DNA of 64,000 nucleotides from positions 19,249 to 83,248 of the forward strand of contig JAQVWR010000002.1 of the NCBI GenBank assembly GCA_028709605.1, read 5' to 3'. Positions 10,186 through 21,995 of this stretch are shown piece by piece. Every line of letters begins with the position of its first letter. Positions within the stretch are counted from its first letter, which is position 1. Position numbers and translations under genes: made by a program. A model generated the notes under the pieces. That model was not told the DNA's origin. It searched no databases and worked only from the letters and a program-made list of their open reading frames with translations. The DNA is from Proteiniphilum sp. GTDB lineage: Bacteria; Bacteroidota; Bacteroidia; Bacteroidales; Dysgonomonadaceae.

Positions 10186-10601
10186 CCGAATTTGTCAGTG
10201 ATACAAAAACTATCTTATACAGTGATTCTGATGTTTTCCGCGTTCTCTCAGATCTTCGCAAACTGGAACGGGTGAAAGATCGGATACCGGGTGATAAAAT
10301 CAGCGAATTCTCGTTCGATCAGGACAGTGTTTCCTTCCGGGTTGATCCGATCGGAAAGGTGACTTTTCTTGTGGAGGAACGGGAGCCTAACAAGCTGGTG
10401 AAGTTTAAATCCGACAAGCTGCCATTCAACATGTTCTTATGGATACAGCTGGTGGCGAAGGGGGAGAAGGATACCAGACTGCGCATGACTGTGCGGGCCG
10501 ACCTGAATCCGTTTATAAAAGGGATGGTCGAAAAACCAATGAGGGAGGTGGTAGATAAAATATCGGATGCTCTGGTTCAACTTCCTTATGACCGGCTGTG
10601 A
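10182..10601 (+). CDS. SRPBCC/START-like family protein
   Basis: 139 aa; overlaps pyrE stop; polyketide-cyclase-like fold pattern. Confidence 0.7.
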   Translation: MTEFVSDTKTILYSDSDVFRVLSDLRKLERVKDRIPGDKISEFSFDQDSVSFRVDPIGKVTFLVEEREPNKLVKFKSDKLPFNMFLWIQLVAKGEKDTRLRMTVRADLNPFIKGMVEKPMREVVDKISDALVQLPYDRL

Positions 10602-10665
10602 CTCAGTTGAACCTGTCGGGGGGAAAACAGCAGTACCTTTCCGGGCTGTATGCATCTGTAATGGT

Positions 10666-13080
10666 TTATTCTTTCGCCAATTCTAATTGAATTCTGTCTC
10701 CTTTTTCCATGTTTATCGAGGCAAATCCGTCTTCGGTACTGATCTTTTTCCCGTTTTGTTTTACTGTTGAGGCATATGCGGGTATTTTTAACCTGATGCT
10801 GCCGGTTGTTTTGGCTGTCAGGGTCAGGGTAGTGACCTTATGCTCTTTCCACTCTGCGCTTACTTCAGCGCCGCCGCGTACGCACAGCCCTTTAAAACTG
10901 CCCGAAGCCCAGTTATCGGGCAGGGCCGGCAGCAGGTGGACATAACCATCCTGACTCTGGATCAGCATCTCCGCGATGCCGGCCGTGCCCCCCAGGTTGC
11001 CGTCGATCTGGAAAGGGGGATGGGCACAGAACAGATTGGGGTAGGTGCCCGCACGGCTGTTCCTGTCGGCTTCACTCTCCCCGGCAGGTTCCAGTAGGCT
11101 TTTTAGCAGCTTGTACGCCCTGTTGCCGTCATGCAGGCGGGCCCAGAAGTTGATCTTCCATGCGCGTGACCATCCGGTTCCGGCATCGCCGCGACGGTTG
11201 AGGGTTTTCCGTGCCGCCTCGGCCAGTTCGGGTGTGGTGACGGGTGATATCTGATGAGAGGGATACAGCCCGTAGAGATGGGAAACGTGCCGGTGTGTGG
11301 GATCTTGTTCCTCGTAATCCTCCAGCCACTCCTGCAGATACCCCCTGGGGCTGATTTGCAAAGGAGGTAGTTGAGGCAGGGCTTCACGTATCCCGGCGGT
11401 AATTTCATCTTCAACTCCCAGTATCCCTGCTGCAGAGAGAGTGTTGGTAAACAGCTCTTTCACCAGTTGCACATCCATCGTTGGGCCCATACAGATGAAT
11501 ACTGCGTCCCGGCTCCCGGGCAGATAAAATGCATTTTCCGGTGAAGAGGAAGGGGCTGTTACCAACCAGCCGTTTTTTGGTTCCCTGATCATACTGTTGA
11601 GGAAAAACTCTGCTGCACCGGACAGTACCGGATAGACAGACTGCAGATAATCTTTATCCCTTGTAAATGTATAATGTTCCCAGAGGTGTTCGCACAACCA
11701 TGCGCCACCGGTGTTGGTGGCACCCCACGAGGCATGTTCGCCGGGAGCGGTAAAACTCCACGGATTGCTCATCATGTGGGCTACCCATCCGGGTGCTCCG
11801 TAGAATGTTCTGGCGGTTGCCTCTCCTGATGGTGCGAGTGACCTGGTAAAGTTGATTAGCGGTTTGTGCAGTTCCGGTAGGTTACATACCTCTGCGGGCC
11901 AGTAGTTCATTTGCATATTGATGTTGAGGTGGTAGTCGCCATTCCAGGGGGTCTGTACCTGATTTGCCCACAACCCCTGCAGGTTAAGCGGCAATCTTTT
12001 TTCATTGGTCCCGCTAATCATCAGGTAGCGGCCATATTGGAAATAGAGTGCGGCAAATGCCGGATCGTCGTCTGATTGAAATAAAACAAGGCGCTCGTCG
12101 GTGGGTGTGGTATTTTCCTGTTTTCCCAGATTCAACTCCACCCGGTCGAATTTCTCTCTGTATGCAGCAATATGATCTTGCTTCAGTTTTTCAAACGAAC
12201 TTTTGTTTGCTGCTGCAAGCAGATTGTCAACCGTTGAGAGGTAACCCTTATCCAGCATATCGGTGGAGGTTGATACCAAGATAACCACCTCATCCGCATC
12301 AGAAATAATGAGTGATTTCCCTGCTGATCTGATTGTTCCCCCTTTATTGACAATCTCGATCTTCGTGAGGTAGCGCACTCCTTTATCACCGTTGTGGCCG
12401 TCATTCAGCTGGCCTTCCATCCATATGCAGTTCCCTTTCAGCGTGACAGTAGCCCTTTCAGGGCGGCTTATCTCCATCTCAAACGTGACAGATTGTTTCT
12501 TGTTGGCTGAAATCCTCATAGCCAAGAGGTCGTTAGCATGTGAGGCAAGATATTCCCGGGTGTAGGTTGTGTTGCCAATACTGAATTTTGTTGAGGCAAC
12601 GGCTTTGCTCAGTGAAAGCGTACGTTCGTAATCACGGATGTTGTCTGCCTGGGGATAGATGTAGGTGATATGCAGATCTCCCAGCATCTGAAAACAGCCA
12701 TAAGGCGCATCTTTTCCGTTCCCGAAGGCAGAGCCTTGTCCGCCACAACGGAATTGTTTGTACATGAGGTTTTGTGCATCAAGATTCTTGCCTTCGATCA
12801 GCAGCTTGCGGATTTCAGGCAAATATTGGATAGCATGAGGGTTGAGAGCTTCGGCATCTTCACTGCCTGACCACATCGTGATATCGTTCAGGATAATATG
12901 CTCTGTATGCACACCACCATCCGGCATCATTCCAATACGTCCGTTACCCAGTGGGAGGGCCTTCTCCCATGTGTCAGCGGGGAAATTGTAACGTAAAACC
13001 AGTTCCCGGTTGCTCTGAGCTTTGTTGCAGGAAAGCAGCAAGATTGCTGCGAATGGAAGTAGTAAATTGTTTATTTTCAT
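10666..13080 (-). CDS. GH95-family alpha-L-fucosidase, lipoprotein
   Basis: 804 aa; LLLSCNK lipobox; [64 protein letters not shown] typical of GH95. Confidence 0.92.
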   Translation of the reverse strand: MKINNLLLPFAAILLLSCNKAQSNRELVLRYNFPADTWEKALPLGNGRIGMMPDGGVHTEHIILNDITMWSGSEDAEALNPHAIQYLPEIRKLLIEGKNLDAQNLMYKQFRCGGQGSAFGNGKDAPYGCFQMLGDLHITYIYPQADNIRDYERTLSLSKAVASTKFSIGNTTYTREYLASHANDLLAMRISANKKQSVTFEMEISRPERATVTLKGNCIWMEGQLNDGHNGDKGVRYLTKIEIVNKGGTIRSAGKSLIISDADEVVILVSTSTDMLDKGYLSTVDNLLAAANKSSFEKLKQDHIAAYREKFDRVELNLGKQENTTPTDERLVLFQSDDDPAFAALYFQYGRYLMISGTNEKRLPLNLQGLWANQVQTPWNGDYHLNINMQMNYWPAEVCNLPELHKPLINFTRSLAPSGEATARTFYGAPGWVAHMMSNPWSFTAPGEHASWGATNTGGAWLCEHLWEHYTFTRDKDYLQSVYPVLSGAAEFFLNSMIREPKNGWLVTAPSSSPENAFYLPGSRDAVFICMGPTMDVQLVKELFTNTLSAAGILGVEDEITAGIREALPQLPPLQISPRGYLQEWLEDYEEQDPTHRHVSHLYGLYPSHQISPVTTPELAEAARKTLNRRGDAGTGWSRAWKINFWARLHDGNRAYKLLKSLLEPAGESEADRNSRAGTYPNLFCAHPPFQIDGNLGGTAGIAEMLIQSQDGYVHLLPALPDNWASGSFKGLCVRGGAEVSAEWKEHKVTTLTLTAKTTGSIRLKIPAYASTVKQNGKKISTEDGFASINMEKGDRIQLELAKE

Positions 13081-13165
13081 TTGTTGATGGTTTTCAATTC
13101 CTACATTGTTTACCCGTTCAAAGAAGAAAGGATGTTTGTTCCCAGGAAACGGTTCAAATTCTGTA

Positions 13166-14500
13166 TTATGTGGGATAATGTTGTTTCTGATTCACTGAAT
13201 CGAGTTGAGATGTCCGCAAGCCGTACGTCAGGACCATGACAAAACAGATGAAGGGCAGGATAAACGAGGCATTCACGGCCGGCAGCCAGCCAATGTTACC
13301 CAGATCGATAATAGCTCCCTGCAATGGCGGCATCAGCGCCCCGCCTACAATGGCCATTACCAGTCCGGCTGCACCCAGTGTGGCGTCGTCGCCCAATCCT
13401 TTCAGCGCGATCCCGTATATGGTGGGGAACATGAGCGACATAAAAACAGAGGTGGCCACTAAACAATACAAGCCGGTCATCCCGCCGATAAAAATAATCC
13501 CCAGTGTGGTTGCTATCGCCCCGACGGCAAAAAGAGCGAGCATGCGCGACGGTTTTAAATATTTCATCAGGTAGGTGCTGATAAAACGGCTCGACAGGAA
13601 CAAAAGCATCGCTAAAATATTATAGCGTTGTGCCGCTGCTTTTGGAATATTAATATTTTCAGCATACTGGATAATAAATGTCCAGCACATGATTTGGGCA
13701 GCTACATAGAAGAACTGTGCAATGACTCCTTCCCGATAGTTCCGGTTTTTCAACAGTCTTTTTGCGGCGTCTGCCGCCCGGATGCTGCTTCGTTCTGCCG
13801 TCTGTGTTACCGGCATCCTGACGAGTGCGATGATCACGAACATCAGGAGCACCACCCCGCCGATGATGACATACGGGTTGCGGATAATGGCCAGATCGTG
13901 TGTGCGGATAACGGCTTTCTCCGCTTCGCTCAAAGTCGGGAACAGCAGGTTGCCTGCTGCGTCTCTTCTTTCCGAGTCGAGGGAGGTGAGCACGTAGTTC
14001 GATGCCACGAACATACCGAGGAGTGAGCCCAGCGGGTTGAAAGACTGTGCAAAGTTCAATCGACGTGTAGAGGTGGCTTCGTCACCCATTGAGATGATGT
14101 AGGGATTGGCGGTCGTTTCCAGAAAAGCCAGTCCAAAGGTCAGGATGTAGAGCGATAAGAGGAAAAAGGAGAACGTCTCGAACCGGGCTGCAGGGATAAA
14201 CAGGAAAGCGCCGGTGGCATAGAGCGCCAGCCCCAGCAGGATCCCCTTTTTATAGCTGTATTTCCTCACGAAAAGTGCTGCCGGGATGGCCATGGTTCCG
14301 TATCCGCCGTAAAATGCGAATTGGATCAGCGCCGCTTCAGAATTAGGAATCTCCATGATTGAACGGAACGCGGCTACCATCGGGTTGGTGATGTCGTTGG
14401 CAAATCCCCATAAAGCAAAAAGGCTGGTGATAAGGATAAACGGAATAAGGTGTTTTTGATCGATAACCTTGCCTCTCATACGTCTGTTCTCTAAGATCAT
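13166..14500 (-). CDS. fucP: L-fucose:H+ symporter (MFS)
   Basis: 444 aa; [25 protein letters not shown] signature; adjacent to fucI. Confidence 0.93.
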   Translation of the reverse strand: MILENRRMRGKVIDQKHLIPFILITSLFALWGFANDITNPMVAAFRSIMEIPNSEAALIQFAFYGGYGTMAIPAALFVRKYSYKKGILLGLALYATGAFLFIPAARFETFSFFLLSLYILTFGLAFLETTANPYIISMGDEATSTRRLNFAQSFNPLGSLLGMFVASNYVLTSLDSERRDAAGNLLFPTLSEAEKAVIRTHDLAIIRNPYVIIGGVVLLMFVIIALVRMPVTQTAERSSIRAADAAKRLLKNRNYREGVIAQFFYVAAQIMCWTFIIQYAENINIPKAAAQRYNILAMLLFLSSRFISTYLMKYLKPSRMLALFAVGAIATTLGIIFIGGMTGLYCLVATSVFMSLMFPTIYGIALKGLGDDATLGAAGLVMAIVGGALMPPLQGAIIDLGNIGWLPAVNASFILPFICFVMVLTYGLRTSQLDSVNQKQHYPT

Positions 14501-16266
14501 TTGTAAATCGATCCGAAATTCGCACAGGCGCGGTAGTCGGCACCTTCCTTGTCCATACCGAAGGCGTTCCAGGCTGCGGGGCGGAAGATGTCACGATCAT
14601 CTATGTTGTGCATAGAGACAGGTATGCGAAGCATCGCGGCCAGCGTGATCAGATCTTTTCCGATATGTCCGTAGCTGATGGCACCATGGTTGGCTCCCCA
14701 ATTGTTCATCACCGAGTAGACATCCCTGAATGCCGGCTTGTCGGTCAGGCGGGGTGCGAACCAGGTGGTAGGCCATGTTTTGTCGGTTCGTTCGTCAAGA
14801 ATCCGGTGTACGTCCGTATCGAGCTCCACCGTCCATCCTTCCGCGATCTGCAGCACGGGGCCGAGATTCTTTATCATGTTCAGCCGGCTCATCGTGACCG
14901 GCATGCCGCCTTCCGAAAGGAAGTTGGAGGAGTATCCTCCTCCCCGGAAGTAGTCACGATTGGCCGGATACCATGTGGTGGCGGCCAGGCAATCTTTCAC
15001 CTCTTGTTCGGATATTTCCCAGAAAGGCTTCATCGAAGGAGCTCCGTTGCAGCGTTGTTTGCCGGTACCGTCGAGGGTGGTGGACCCGGAGTTGATCAGG
15101 TGGATAATCCCATTCGATGCTTTTCCGGTAAGGGTCTTCCCGGCAACTTCCCGTATCGCTTCAGGACTCCAGTAAGTGCGTACGTCGGAGAAGATCTGCG
15201 CCCTGTTGGTGAGCAGGTGCCCGAAAAGCATCGCCACGCCGTTCAAGGCATCGTTCTCCGTTGCTACTACGAAGGGCTCGCGCAATCCGTCCCAGTCGAA
15301 GGAGCTGTTCAGTACCGCTTCCGAAAAATCACCGTTCGGGAGAAAATCGGTCCATTGGCGTTGTCCCTGGAACCCGGCGGCGATAGCGTTGTGGCCGATC
15401 GCCTCTTCTTTGAAACCCATTGCCTCCAGTCTTTTGTTGCCGGTCATCAGGTCGCGGATGATAAGGGTCATTTTTACCACGAATTCCCAATCTGCATCCA
15501 TCTCGGTCCGTGATTTTCGTTTAGCTTCAGAGTTGAAGTCGGTTCCTTCATTCGGCTTGCAATATTTTTCCGTCCAGGCCAAGGCTCGGGCATACTCCTC
15601 CCGGTCGTAAATATCCTCCCGGATGCGGCGCAGTATTTCCGTTGAATCCACCGATTCGTTGCGCATACCGAGGTAGTTCTGAAAGAAATCGGGGTTCACG
15701 ATCGATCCGGCAATACCCATGGAGACACTGCCGATGGAAAGATAAGAGCGCCCCCGCATTGTAGCGACGGCTTGTGCTGCCCGGGCGAAGCGAAGTATCT
15801 TTTCGGCCACATCTTCCGGAATGGTATTGTCGGATGCATGCTGTACGTCCCTGCCGTAAATGCCGTAGGCCGGTAACCCTTTTTGGGCGTGAGCTGCCAG
15901 TACGGCTGCCAGGAAAACCGCTCCCGGGCGTTCTGTGCCGTTGAAACCCCAGATCGCTTTGGGATAGTAGGGGTTCATATCCATCGTCTCGGATCCGTAG
16001 CACCAGCATGAGGTCACCGTAATGGTGGCGCCTACTCCTGAGCGCTCAAACTTTTCGGCACAGGCGGCACTTTCCCCTACGCGCCCAATGGTAGTATCGG
16101 AAATCACACACTCCACAGGGCTCCCATCCCCGTTCTTCAGATTGGCACTGATCAGTTGCGCAACCGATTTGGCTAAGTTCATGGTTTTCTCCTCGAGGCT
16201 TTCTCTTACACCTCCCTGCCGTCCGTCAATTGCCGGACGGATACCGATTTTTGGATACTTGTTCAT
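14497..16266 (-). CDS. fucI: L-fucose isomerase
   Basis: [39 protein letters not shown]; full-length FucI; ATG at 16266 preferred over the longer ORF start. Confidence 0.96.
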   Translation of the reverse strand: MNKYPKIGIRPAIDGRQGGVRESLEEKTMNLAKSVAQLISANLKNGDGSPVECVISDTTIGRVGESAACAEKFERSGVGATITVTSCWCYGSETMDMNPYYPKAIWGFNGTERPGAVFLAAVLAAHAQKGLPAYGIYGRDVQHASDNTIPEDVAEKILRFARAAQAVATMRGRSYLSIGSVSMGIAGSIVNPDFFQNYLGMRNESVDSTEILRRIREDIYDREEYARALAWTEKYCKPNEGTDFNSEAKRKSRTEMDADWEFVVKMTLIIRDLMTGNKRLEAMGFKEEAIGHNAIAAGFQGQRQWTDFLPNGDFSEAVLNSSFDWDGLREPFVVATENDALNGVAMLFGHLLTNRAQIFSDVRTYWSPEAIREVAGKTLTGKASNGIIHLINSGSTTLDGTGKQRCNGAPSMKPFWEISEQEVKDCLAATTWYPANRDYFRGGGYSSNFLSEGGMPVTMSRLNMIKNLGPVLQIAEGWTVELDTDVHRILDERTDKTWPTTWFAPRLTDKPAFRDVYSVMNNWGANHGAISYGHIGKDLITLAAMLRIPVSMHNIDDRDIFRPAAWNAFGMDKEGADYRACANFGSIYK

Positions 16267-16363
16267 TGTTGTGTCTCTTGCTGTCCGGCAGCAGCAACAT
16301 TCGTTTGCTGTCATCGGCTCACATAGTTGTTCTTACCGGAGCTTCGTGATTTTCCTGTGCAAT

Positions 16364-16399
16364 ATCAGCATTCAATTAACTGTTCTGAACTATGCTGAT
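16364..16399. promoter_or_regulatory. Inverted repeat upstream of fucI, operator candidate
   Basis: ATCAGCAT-N20-ATGCTGAT, 8-bp perfect arms; inner GTTCtGAAC (16382-16390). Confidence 0.5.
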
Positions 16400-16400
16400 G

Positions 16401-16430
16401 CAAAGAAATGATAAATAAGCTAATAACAAA
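16401..16430 (-). promoter_or_regulatory. Predicted fucI promoter (TTTG-N18-TTTCTTTG)
   Basis: On - strand TTTG (16427-16430), spacer 18, TTTCTTTG (16401-16408), one mismatch to TAnnTTTG. Confidence 0.45.
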
Positions 16431-16478
16431 AATTTGCGGGTATGTTCTTCAACATGTTTTCCTTGTGATTGAAAAGTT

Positions 16479-16510
16479 ACCGGCCGGACTCTTCACAGGG
16501 GCCGGCCGGT
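16479..16510. terminator. GC-rich hairpin between the NigD-like gene and fucI
   Basis: ACCGGCCGG-N14-CCGGCCGGT perfect 9-bp stem, T-run on + side. Confidence 0.6.
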
Positions 16511-16570
16511 TTTTGGAAAATCAAAAAGTCATATAAGAAATAGAACTAATTTTAAGTGGTCTTCTGTCTG

Positions 16571-17305
16571 TTAATTGTATTCGTTTGAAGAGATCACAGG
16601 GATTGGCATCTCCGTGCGTGCATTCACGGCTGCCTGGTTATACCGGTAAACCACATCATATGTGACATCCCCGTCGTGGTCTTTCACCTTGACGGACAAC
16701 TTCAACGAGTCGGCATCATGTGATCTCAGAGGTTTCAGGTCGAAACAGACAAAGCCTTCGTAGAGCTTGGTCTGACTGCTTTGATAGGCGTTGTGTCGGA
16801 ATTCGAGGTCGACGGCATCCGCCGAGGCCTCCGACGAGAGGGTGTTCTTTACCAGGTTGATTGCATGCGGTCGGATGCCTCCGTAGTTGAACATAAAAGA
16901 AACGTTCAGGTAATCTCCCCCAATCCAGATGGCGTTTGTTTTCACCGGATCGTTCCCGATGCTGTCCGCATTCTGGGAATTCAGTTCGATCACCTGTTTG
17001 GTGAGAATATTCCAGATATCATTGACCTTGATATAGTGGTCGTATCCGCTTTGTGCGTCCGATAAAAGGGTGTAGTTCAGAAATACCCGCTGATTATAGG
17101 AGGGAGAATAGCGCACGGTACTGGCTGCCGGCCAGAGCCTTTTGCCATTGTCGAGCAGCAGGGAATAGGCAGTTTCCCCTTCGGGAACCACCGTGGCGAT
17201 GTCGATGCCGAAATTTCCGAGCGAATGGGCGTTGTCGTCGCATGCAACAATCCCCATCAGGATTCCGACCGTTACCAGATAGCATGTAAAAACCGTCTTT
17301 TTCAT
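16571..17305 (-). CDS. NigD-like lipoprotein
   Basis: Lipobox IVACDD; NigD-like pattern (LRSHDADSLKLSVKVKDHDGDVTYDVVYRY). Confidence 0.75.
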   Translation of the reverse strand: MKKTVFTCYLVTVGILMGIVACDDNAHSLGNFGIDIATVVPEGETAYSLLLDNGKRLWPAASTVRYSPSYNQRVFLNYTLLSDAQSGYDHYIKVNDIWNILTKQVIELNSQNADSIGNDPVKTNAIWIGGDYLNVSFMFNYGGIRPHAINLVKNTLSSEASADAVDLEFRHNAYQSSQTKLYEGFVCFDLKPLRSHDADSLKLSVKVKDHDGDVTYDVVYRYNQAAVNARTEMPIPVISSNEYN

Positions 17306-17448
17306 TCGATATCTATCTTGCACTTTATACTTGATAGATGGATAAAATGCAGAAACGCTGCATCGGTAAGAGAAAAACAACAATAATTAACATAGATTAA
17401 CCATTCTGCCGGTTATTCCGGTCGTTGACCGCTTTTGTCGGAAGGGGG

Positions 17449-19290
17449 TCATCCTTTCGGGTAGAGCTTGTGGATCAGATCCTGGCGGTTCATCTTTTTC
17501 AGGGCACGAATGATGCTCTTTTTGTTTTGCCCGTCGTGCCAGAAGAAGAACTGCCGTTGTGCATTTTTCTGTTCGCTGGTTCTTGCGGTGTAAACAGGCT
17601 CCAGGGTGTAGGGGTGGAAGCCGGTGTAATAGATCTCTGTGGCCAGCGTCATTGGGGATGGAGTGAAGTCCTGCACCTGTTCCAGTTTGAGGTGCAGCTC
17701 CTTGGTGATCGCGGCCAGCTCGGCCATATCCTCTTCACTGCACCCGGGATGGGAGGAGATGAAATAGGGGATCAGCTGCTGGTTGAGTCCTTCTGTGCGG
17801 TTCAGTGTATCAAAAATGCTTTTGAACCGGTAGAAAAGGTCGAAGGAGGGTTTACGCATGATCTTCAATGTGGCGTCGGAGGTGTGTTCCGGAGCGACCT
17901 TTAACCTTCCGGAGACATGTTTGGTAATGACTTCCCGCAAATAGCTTTGTGTAGCCGCGTTGGTTGCGTCATTGCTGCTGGTGTGTAGCAACATGTCGTA
18001 GCGAATGCCGCTGCCGATGAATGATTTTTTCACGCCGGGGAGGGCGTCCACCGAATGATAGATATCCAGCAGGGGGGCATGGTCGGTGTTGAGATTGGGG
18101 CATACCTTCGGGAAGATGCAGGAGGGGCGATAGCATTTCTCACAGAGAGAGAGCTCTTTCCCCTGCATCCGGTACATGTTGGCCGATGGGCCTCCCAGGT
18201 CGCTGATGTATCCCTTGAAGCCGGGCAGGCGGGTGATTTTTTTCACCTCCTCCAGGATGGATCTTTTCGATCTGGAAGCAATAAATTTTCCCTGATGTGC
18301 CGAGATGGTGCAGAAGGCGCAGCCGCCGAAGCAGCCGCGATGCAGGTTTACGGAGAATTTGATCATCTCATAGGCAGGGATTCGCTTCTCCTTGTATTTG
18401 GGATGAGGCAGACGGGTGTAGGGAAGGTCGAAAGAAGCATCGATCTCTTCCTCTTGCATCGGCGGAAAGGGCGGGTTCACCACGAGGGTGCTGTTTTCCA
18501 CTCCCTGCAGGATGCGGGCCGCGTGGAGGCGGTTCGACTGCTCTTCCACCATTCGGAAATTGCGGGCCTGCTTGCGTTTGTCCTGCAGGCACTCTTCATG
18601 CGCGAAGAGCGTAATCTCTTCCGGAAAGGAGTTGGATGGGACGGCCTCCGGTGCACGGAGAAATGCTGTCTGGGGTATCCCGGTGATTTCGTCGATGCTT
18701 TTTCCTTGTCTCAGCTCGGCGATCAGTTGCTTCAACGGCTGTTCTCCCATCCCGTAGATCAGCAGCTCTGCACCGGTGTCGGCCAGGATGGTTTTGTGCA
18801 GCGCGTCATCCCAGTAGTCGTAGTGGGTCACCCTTCTCAGGGATGCCTCCACCCCTCCCAGCACGAGGGGCACCTCCGGATAAAGCTGCTTCAATATGCG
18901 GGAGTAGACTGTAACCGCCCGGTCGGGACGCATATCGGAGCGCCCGTCGGGGGTATAGGCATCATTCGAGCGAAGCCGTTTGTTGGCCGTATAGCGATTG
19001 ATCATGGAATCCATCACGCCCGACGTCACGGCGAAGAAGAGACGTGGCACACCCAGTTTCCGGAAGTCACGCAGATCATCTCGCCAGTTGGGCTGCGGTA
19101 CGATGGCTACCCGCAGTCCCTCGCTTTCCAGCAGACGCCCGATCACGGCGGTACCGAAAGAGGGGTGGTCCACATAGGCGTCACCCGAGAAGAGGATCAC
19201 ATCGGCCTCCTCCCATCCGCGAAGAGCCATTTCTTTCTTCGTCGTGGGCAGCCAGTCGGTCAGTTGCAGTGATTTCTCTTCCATACGCAT
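17449..19290 (-). CDS. YgiQ family radical SAM protein
   Basis: 613 aa; HRGCFGGCAFCTISAHQGKFIASRS radical SAM CxxxCxxC, C-terminal DUF3362-like region. Confidence 0.94.
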   Translation of the reverse strand: MRMEEKSLQLTDWLPTTKKEMALRGWEEADVILFSGDAYVDHPSFGTAVIGRLLESEGLRVAIVPQPNWRDDLRDFRKLGVPRLFFAVTSGVMDSMINRYTANKRLRSNDAYTPDGRSDMRPDRAVTVYSRILKQLYPEVPLVLGGVEASLRRVTHYDYWDDALHKTILADTGAELLIYGMGEQPLKQLIAELRQGKSIDEITGIPQTAFLRAPEAVPSNSFPEEITLFAHEECLQDKRKQARNFRMVEEQSNRLHAARILQGVENSTLVVNPPFPPMQEEEIDASFDLPYTRLPHPKYKEKRIPAYEMIKFSVNLHRGCFGGCAFCTISAHQGKFIASRSKRSILEEVKKITRLPGFKGYISDLGGPSANMYRMQGKELSLCEKCYRPSCIFPKVCPNLNTDHAPLLDIYHSVDALPGVKKSFIGSGIRYDMLLHTSSNDATNAATQSYLREVITKHVSGRLKVAPEHTSDATLKIMRKPSFDLFYRFKSIFDTLNRTEGLNQQLIPYFISSHPGCSEEDMAELAAITKELHLKLEQVQDFTPSPMTLATEIYYTGFHPYTLEPVYTARTSEQKNAQRQFFFWHDGQNKKSIIRALKKMNRQDLIHKLYPKG

Positions 19291-19297
19291 CCCGCTT

Positions 19298-21022
19298 TTA
19301 ACAGCGGAGCTTTTCTTTTTTGCTCATCATCTCCTCTTCGATGGCATGTGCTCTTTCAATCGCTAAGCGGATATTGGGGCAGATATTCTCCTGTCCGACG
19401 ATTTCGGGGATCTTTGACCGGTTCAGGTTTTTCCGCAGGGTGTCACTGACACCCGACAGGATGATCCGTATCTTCTCTCTGCGGGAATTACGGCAGAGTG
19501 TCTCTAAGTTGTTCAGGCCGGTGGCATCGATGAAGGGCACCTTGCGCATGCGGATGATGCGGATCGGGTGGTGTGCGCCAATCTCCCGCATCAGTTCATC
19601 GAACTTATTGGCCACGCCGAAAAAGAAGGGTCCGTCGATCTCGTACACTTCCACGCCTTTCGGCAGGAAGAGCACCTCTTCCTGCTGATCCGCGGAGTAG
19701 GATTCTATCTCTTGGGTGATCTCTATCTTTTCCGTGATATGCCGGATCTGTGTACTCTCGTTCATCCGTTTCAGGAAGGCAAACACCGCCAGCAGCAATC
19801 CTATTTCAATGGCGATGGTCAGGTCGAAGATGACGGTGAGCAGGAAGGTGGTCAGCAGGATGGCCAGGGTCGATCGCGACTGTTTCATCAGGGCGACGAA
19901 GGTGCGCCACTCACTCATGTTGTAGGCTACCACCACTAACACGCCTGCCAGGCAGGCCATCGGGATATGTTTGGTGAGATCGCCCAGAAAGAGCACGATC
20001 AGCAACAGAACCACCGCGTGAATAATGCCTGCCACCGGGGTGCGTCCTCCGTTGTTGATATTGGTCATGGTGCGGGCGATGGCCCCTGTGGCCGGAATAC
20101 CTCCGAAAAGAGGGGTGATGAGATTAGCGGCACCCTGTGCTACTAGCTCCATGTTGGCATTGTGTTGTTTGCCGGTCACCGCATCGGCGACGGTAGCCGA
20201 GAGCAGCGACTCGATGGCTCCCAATATCGCAATGGTGAAAGCTGCCGGAAAAAGCAACCGGACACTTTCCATGTTCAGGGAGATCTGTTGCATCGCAGGC
20301 AGCTGATTGTTGATCATAAACCGGTCGCCAATGGTTTCAATGCCGCTGATGCCCCCGTATTTCTTCATCAGCCAGGCTGCCACTGTCATCCCGATGATGG
20401 CAATCAGCGAACCGGGTATCTTCTTCGACATCTTTGGCGTAAGCAGGATGATGGCCACGCTCGCGAAGCCAATGAGCATAGTCCACCAGTGGACGGTGCC
20501 GAAATGCTGAAAGTAAATGGTCCATTTCTGCAAAAATTCGGAGGGGAGCTTCGGGGTGGTCAGGCCGAACAGATCTTTGATCTGGGTGGTGAAGATGGTC
20601 ACCGCGATACCGCTGGTGAAGCCCACCACAATTGGGTAAGGGATGAACCGGATGATCGTGCCCAGCTTCAGGAACCCCATCAGAATGAGCATTCCTCCTG
20701 CAAGCACCGTGGCCAGCGTGAGCCCTTGCACGCCATACTGCTCAACGATGCCGTAGACGATCACAATGAACGCACCGGTGGGTCCCCCTATCTGAACCGT
20801 GCTACCGCCCAGAAAGGAGATGATGAATCCGGCAATGATCGCCGTGTAGATACCCTTTTCCGGGGTCACCCCCGATGCGATACCGAAAGCAATGGCCAGG
20901 GGCAGTGCCACTACTCCTACAATCAGGCCGGCCATCAGGTCGGCCATGAACTTCTCCTTGTTGTAATGCTTAAGCGTTTGAAAAAGAACAGGCTGAAAAT
21001 CAGTTGGAAAATTTATTCGCAT
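19298..21022 (-). CDS. SulP family inorganic anion transporter with STAS domain
   Basis: 574 aa; GLIVGVVALPLAIAFGIASG, C-terminal STAS (FIDATGLNNLETL). Confidence 0.94.
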   Translation of the reverse strand: MRINFPTDFQPVLFQTLKHYNKEKFMADLMAGLIVGVVALPLAIAFGIASGVTPEKGIYTAIIAGFIISFLGGSTVQIGGPTGAFIVIVYGIVEQYGVQGLTLATVLAGGMLILMGFLKLGTIIRFIPYPIVVGFTSGIAVTIFTTQIKDLFGLTTPKLPSEFLQKWTIYFQHFGTVHWWTMLIGFASVAIILLTPKMSKKIPGSLIAIIGMTVAAWLMKKYGGISGIETIGDRFMINNQLPAMQQISLNMESVRLLFPAAFTIAILGAIESLLSATVADAVTGKQHNANMELVAQGAANLITPLFGGIPATGAIARTMTNINNGGRTPVAGIIHAVVLLLIVLFLGDLTKHIPMACLAGVLVVVAYNMSEWRTFVALMKQSRSTLAILLTTFLLTVIFDLTIAIEIGLLLAVFAFLKRMNESTQIRHITEKIEITQEIESYSADQQEEVLFLPKGVEVYEIDGPFFFGVANKFDELMREIGAHHPIRIIRMRKVPFIDATGLNNLETLCRNSRREKIRIILSGVSDTLRKNLNRSKIPEIVGQENICPNIRLAIERAHAIEEEMMSKKEKLRC

Positions 21023-21143
21023 AACCTAAAATAAAAACAGTGCAAAGATACACAATTCATTCCGTATTTTCAGCCAGGAACACGGATTTTTGGAAAACAT
21101 CCCGCAGTGTAGGGCAGGAAGTGCCCGGAAAAAGAATGGATCC

Positions 21144-21836
21144 TTATATTTCTCCCTGTTCTACCAGCACACAGACCTGTTCCGTGATGCGATCTTCCCC
21201 GTAAGGGTTATAGCGAGTCTTGAGGCTGTTGCCGAACAGGCCGGCGAATAGGTTGTAGCTCCAGGCTTTGAAGCTTCCCATAAAGGCATCAATGATGTGA
21301 TAGGAGGAAGAGTTGGTTTCCCGGTCCACCAGTTTCATCAGCAGCTGTCCCTGAGACCGCGTCAGTTTTTTCATTTTGGGGGTGTATTCATCCATCAGGT
21401 ACTTCTCCATCCGGTTCAGGTGCTTTTGCCTTGCTTTGTCGTCGGGGAGTGTCTCCATATATTCGTAGGTCTCCGTGATGATGCAGGCGATCTGTTTGGC
21501 GAAGGGCAGGGTCTTTTTCACGTCCCGGACCAGTTTGCCGTAGGCCGCCTGGTCTTTTCTGTTGCGAAAGGTGAGAGGTGAGTATTTGATGAAATCGGTC
21601 AGCCACATACAGGCCACCGTGTCGCCATTGAGAATCACGGCCGGGTAGACGTTCGGCATCAGAAAGACCGATGGCACGGGGATGTCGGTTTCCGGATTCA
21701 TGTTGGCGGCATCATACACCTGTGCCATGTTTTGAAAAGGCATCAGCGCAGATATCAGCCCAATGAGTATATGCAAACGTATCTCCATTTCGTCACAAAG
21801 ATAAACGCATTGTTTTATTCTGCCGCGTGAAAACAC
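21144..21836 (-). CDS. DUF4294-like protein
   Basis: 230 aa; pattern MWLTDFIKYSPLTFRNRKDQAAYGKLVRDVKKTLPFAKQIA. Confidence 0.7.
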   Translation of the reverse strand: MFSRGRIKQCVYLCDEMEIRLHILIGLISALMPFQNMAQVYDAANMNPETDIPVPSVFLMPNVYPAVILNGDTVACMWLTDFIKYSPLTFRNRKDQAAYGKLVRDVKKTLPFAKQIACIITETYEYMETLPDDKARQKHLNRMEKYLMDEYTPKMKKLTRSQGQLLMKLVDRETNSSSYHIIDAFMGSFKAWSYNLFAGLFGNSLKTRYNPYGEDRITEQVCVLVEQGEI

Positions 21837-21995
21837 GTTAACTGTCGTTAATTAAGGCCCGTGTTTTTAGATTGTTAAGAAGGATATTCCCCCGAAAAAG
21901 ATTGTGATCACCGGCTCTTATCATTAAAAAAACCGGGAAATCAGCCGCCGTTCCGTGGAAATGCTGTACATTTGAGCACACCAATTCAACGGACA

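Noticed and set aside
14608-15513. 301-aa + strand ORF opposite fucI
   Set aside because: Antisense shadow ORF of a clear FucI
18055-19272. 405-aa + strand ORF opposite ygiQ
   Set aside because: Entirely antisense to a well-supported radical SAM gene; low-complexity, no family resemblance; shadow ORF
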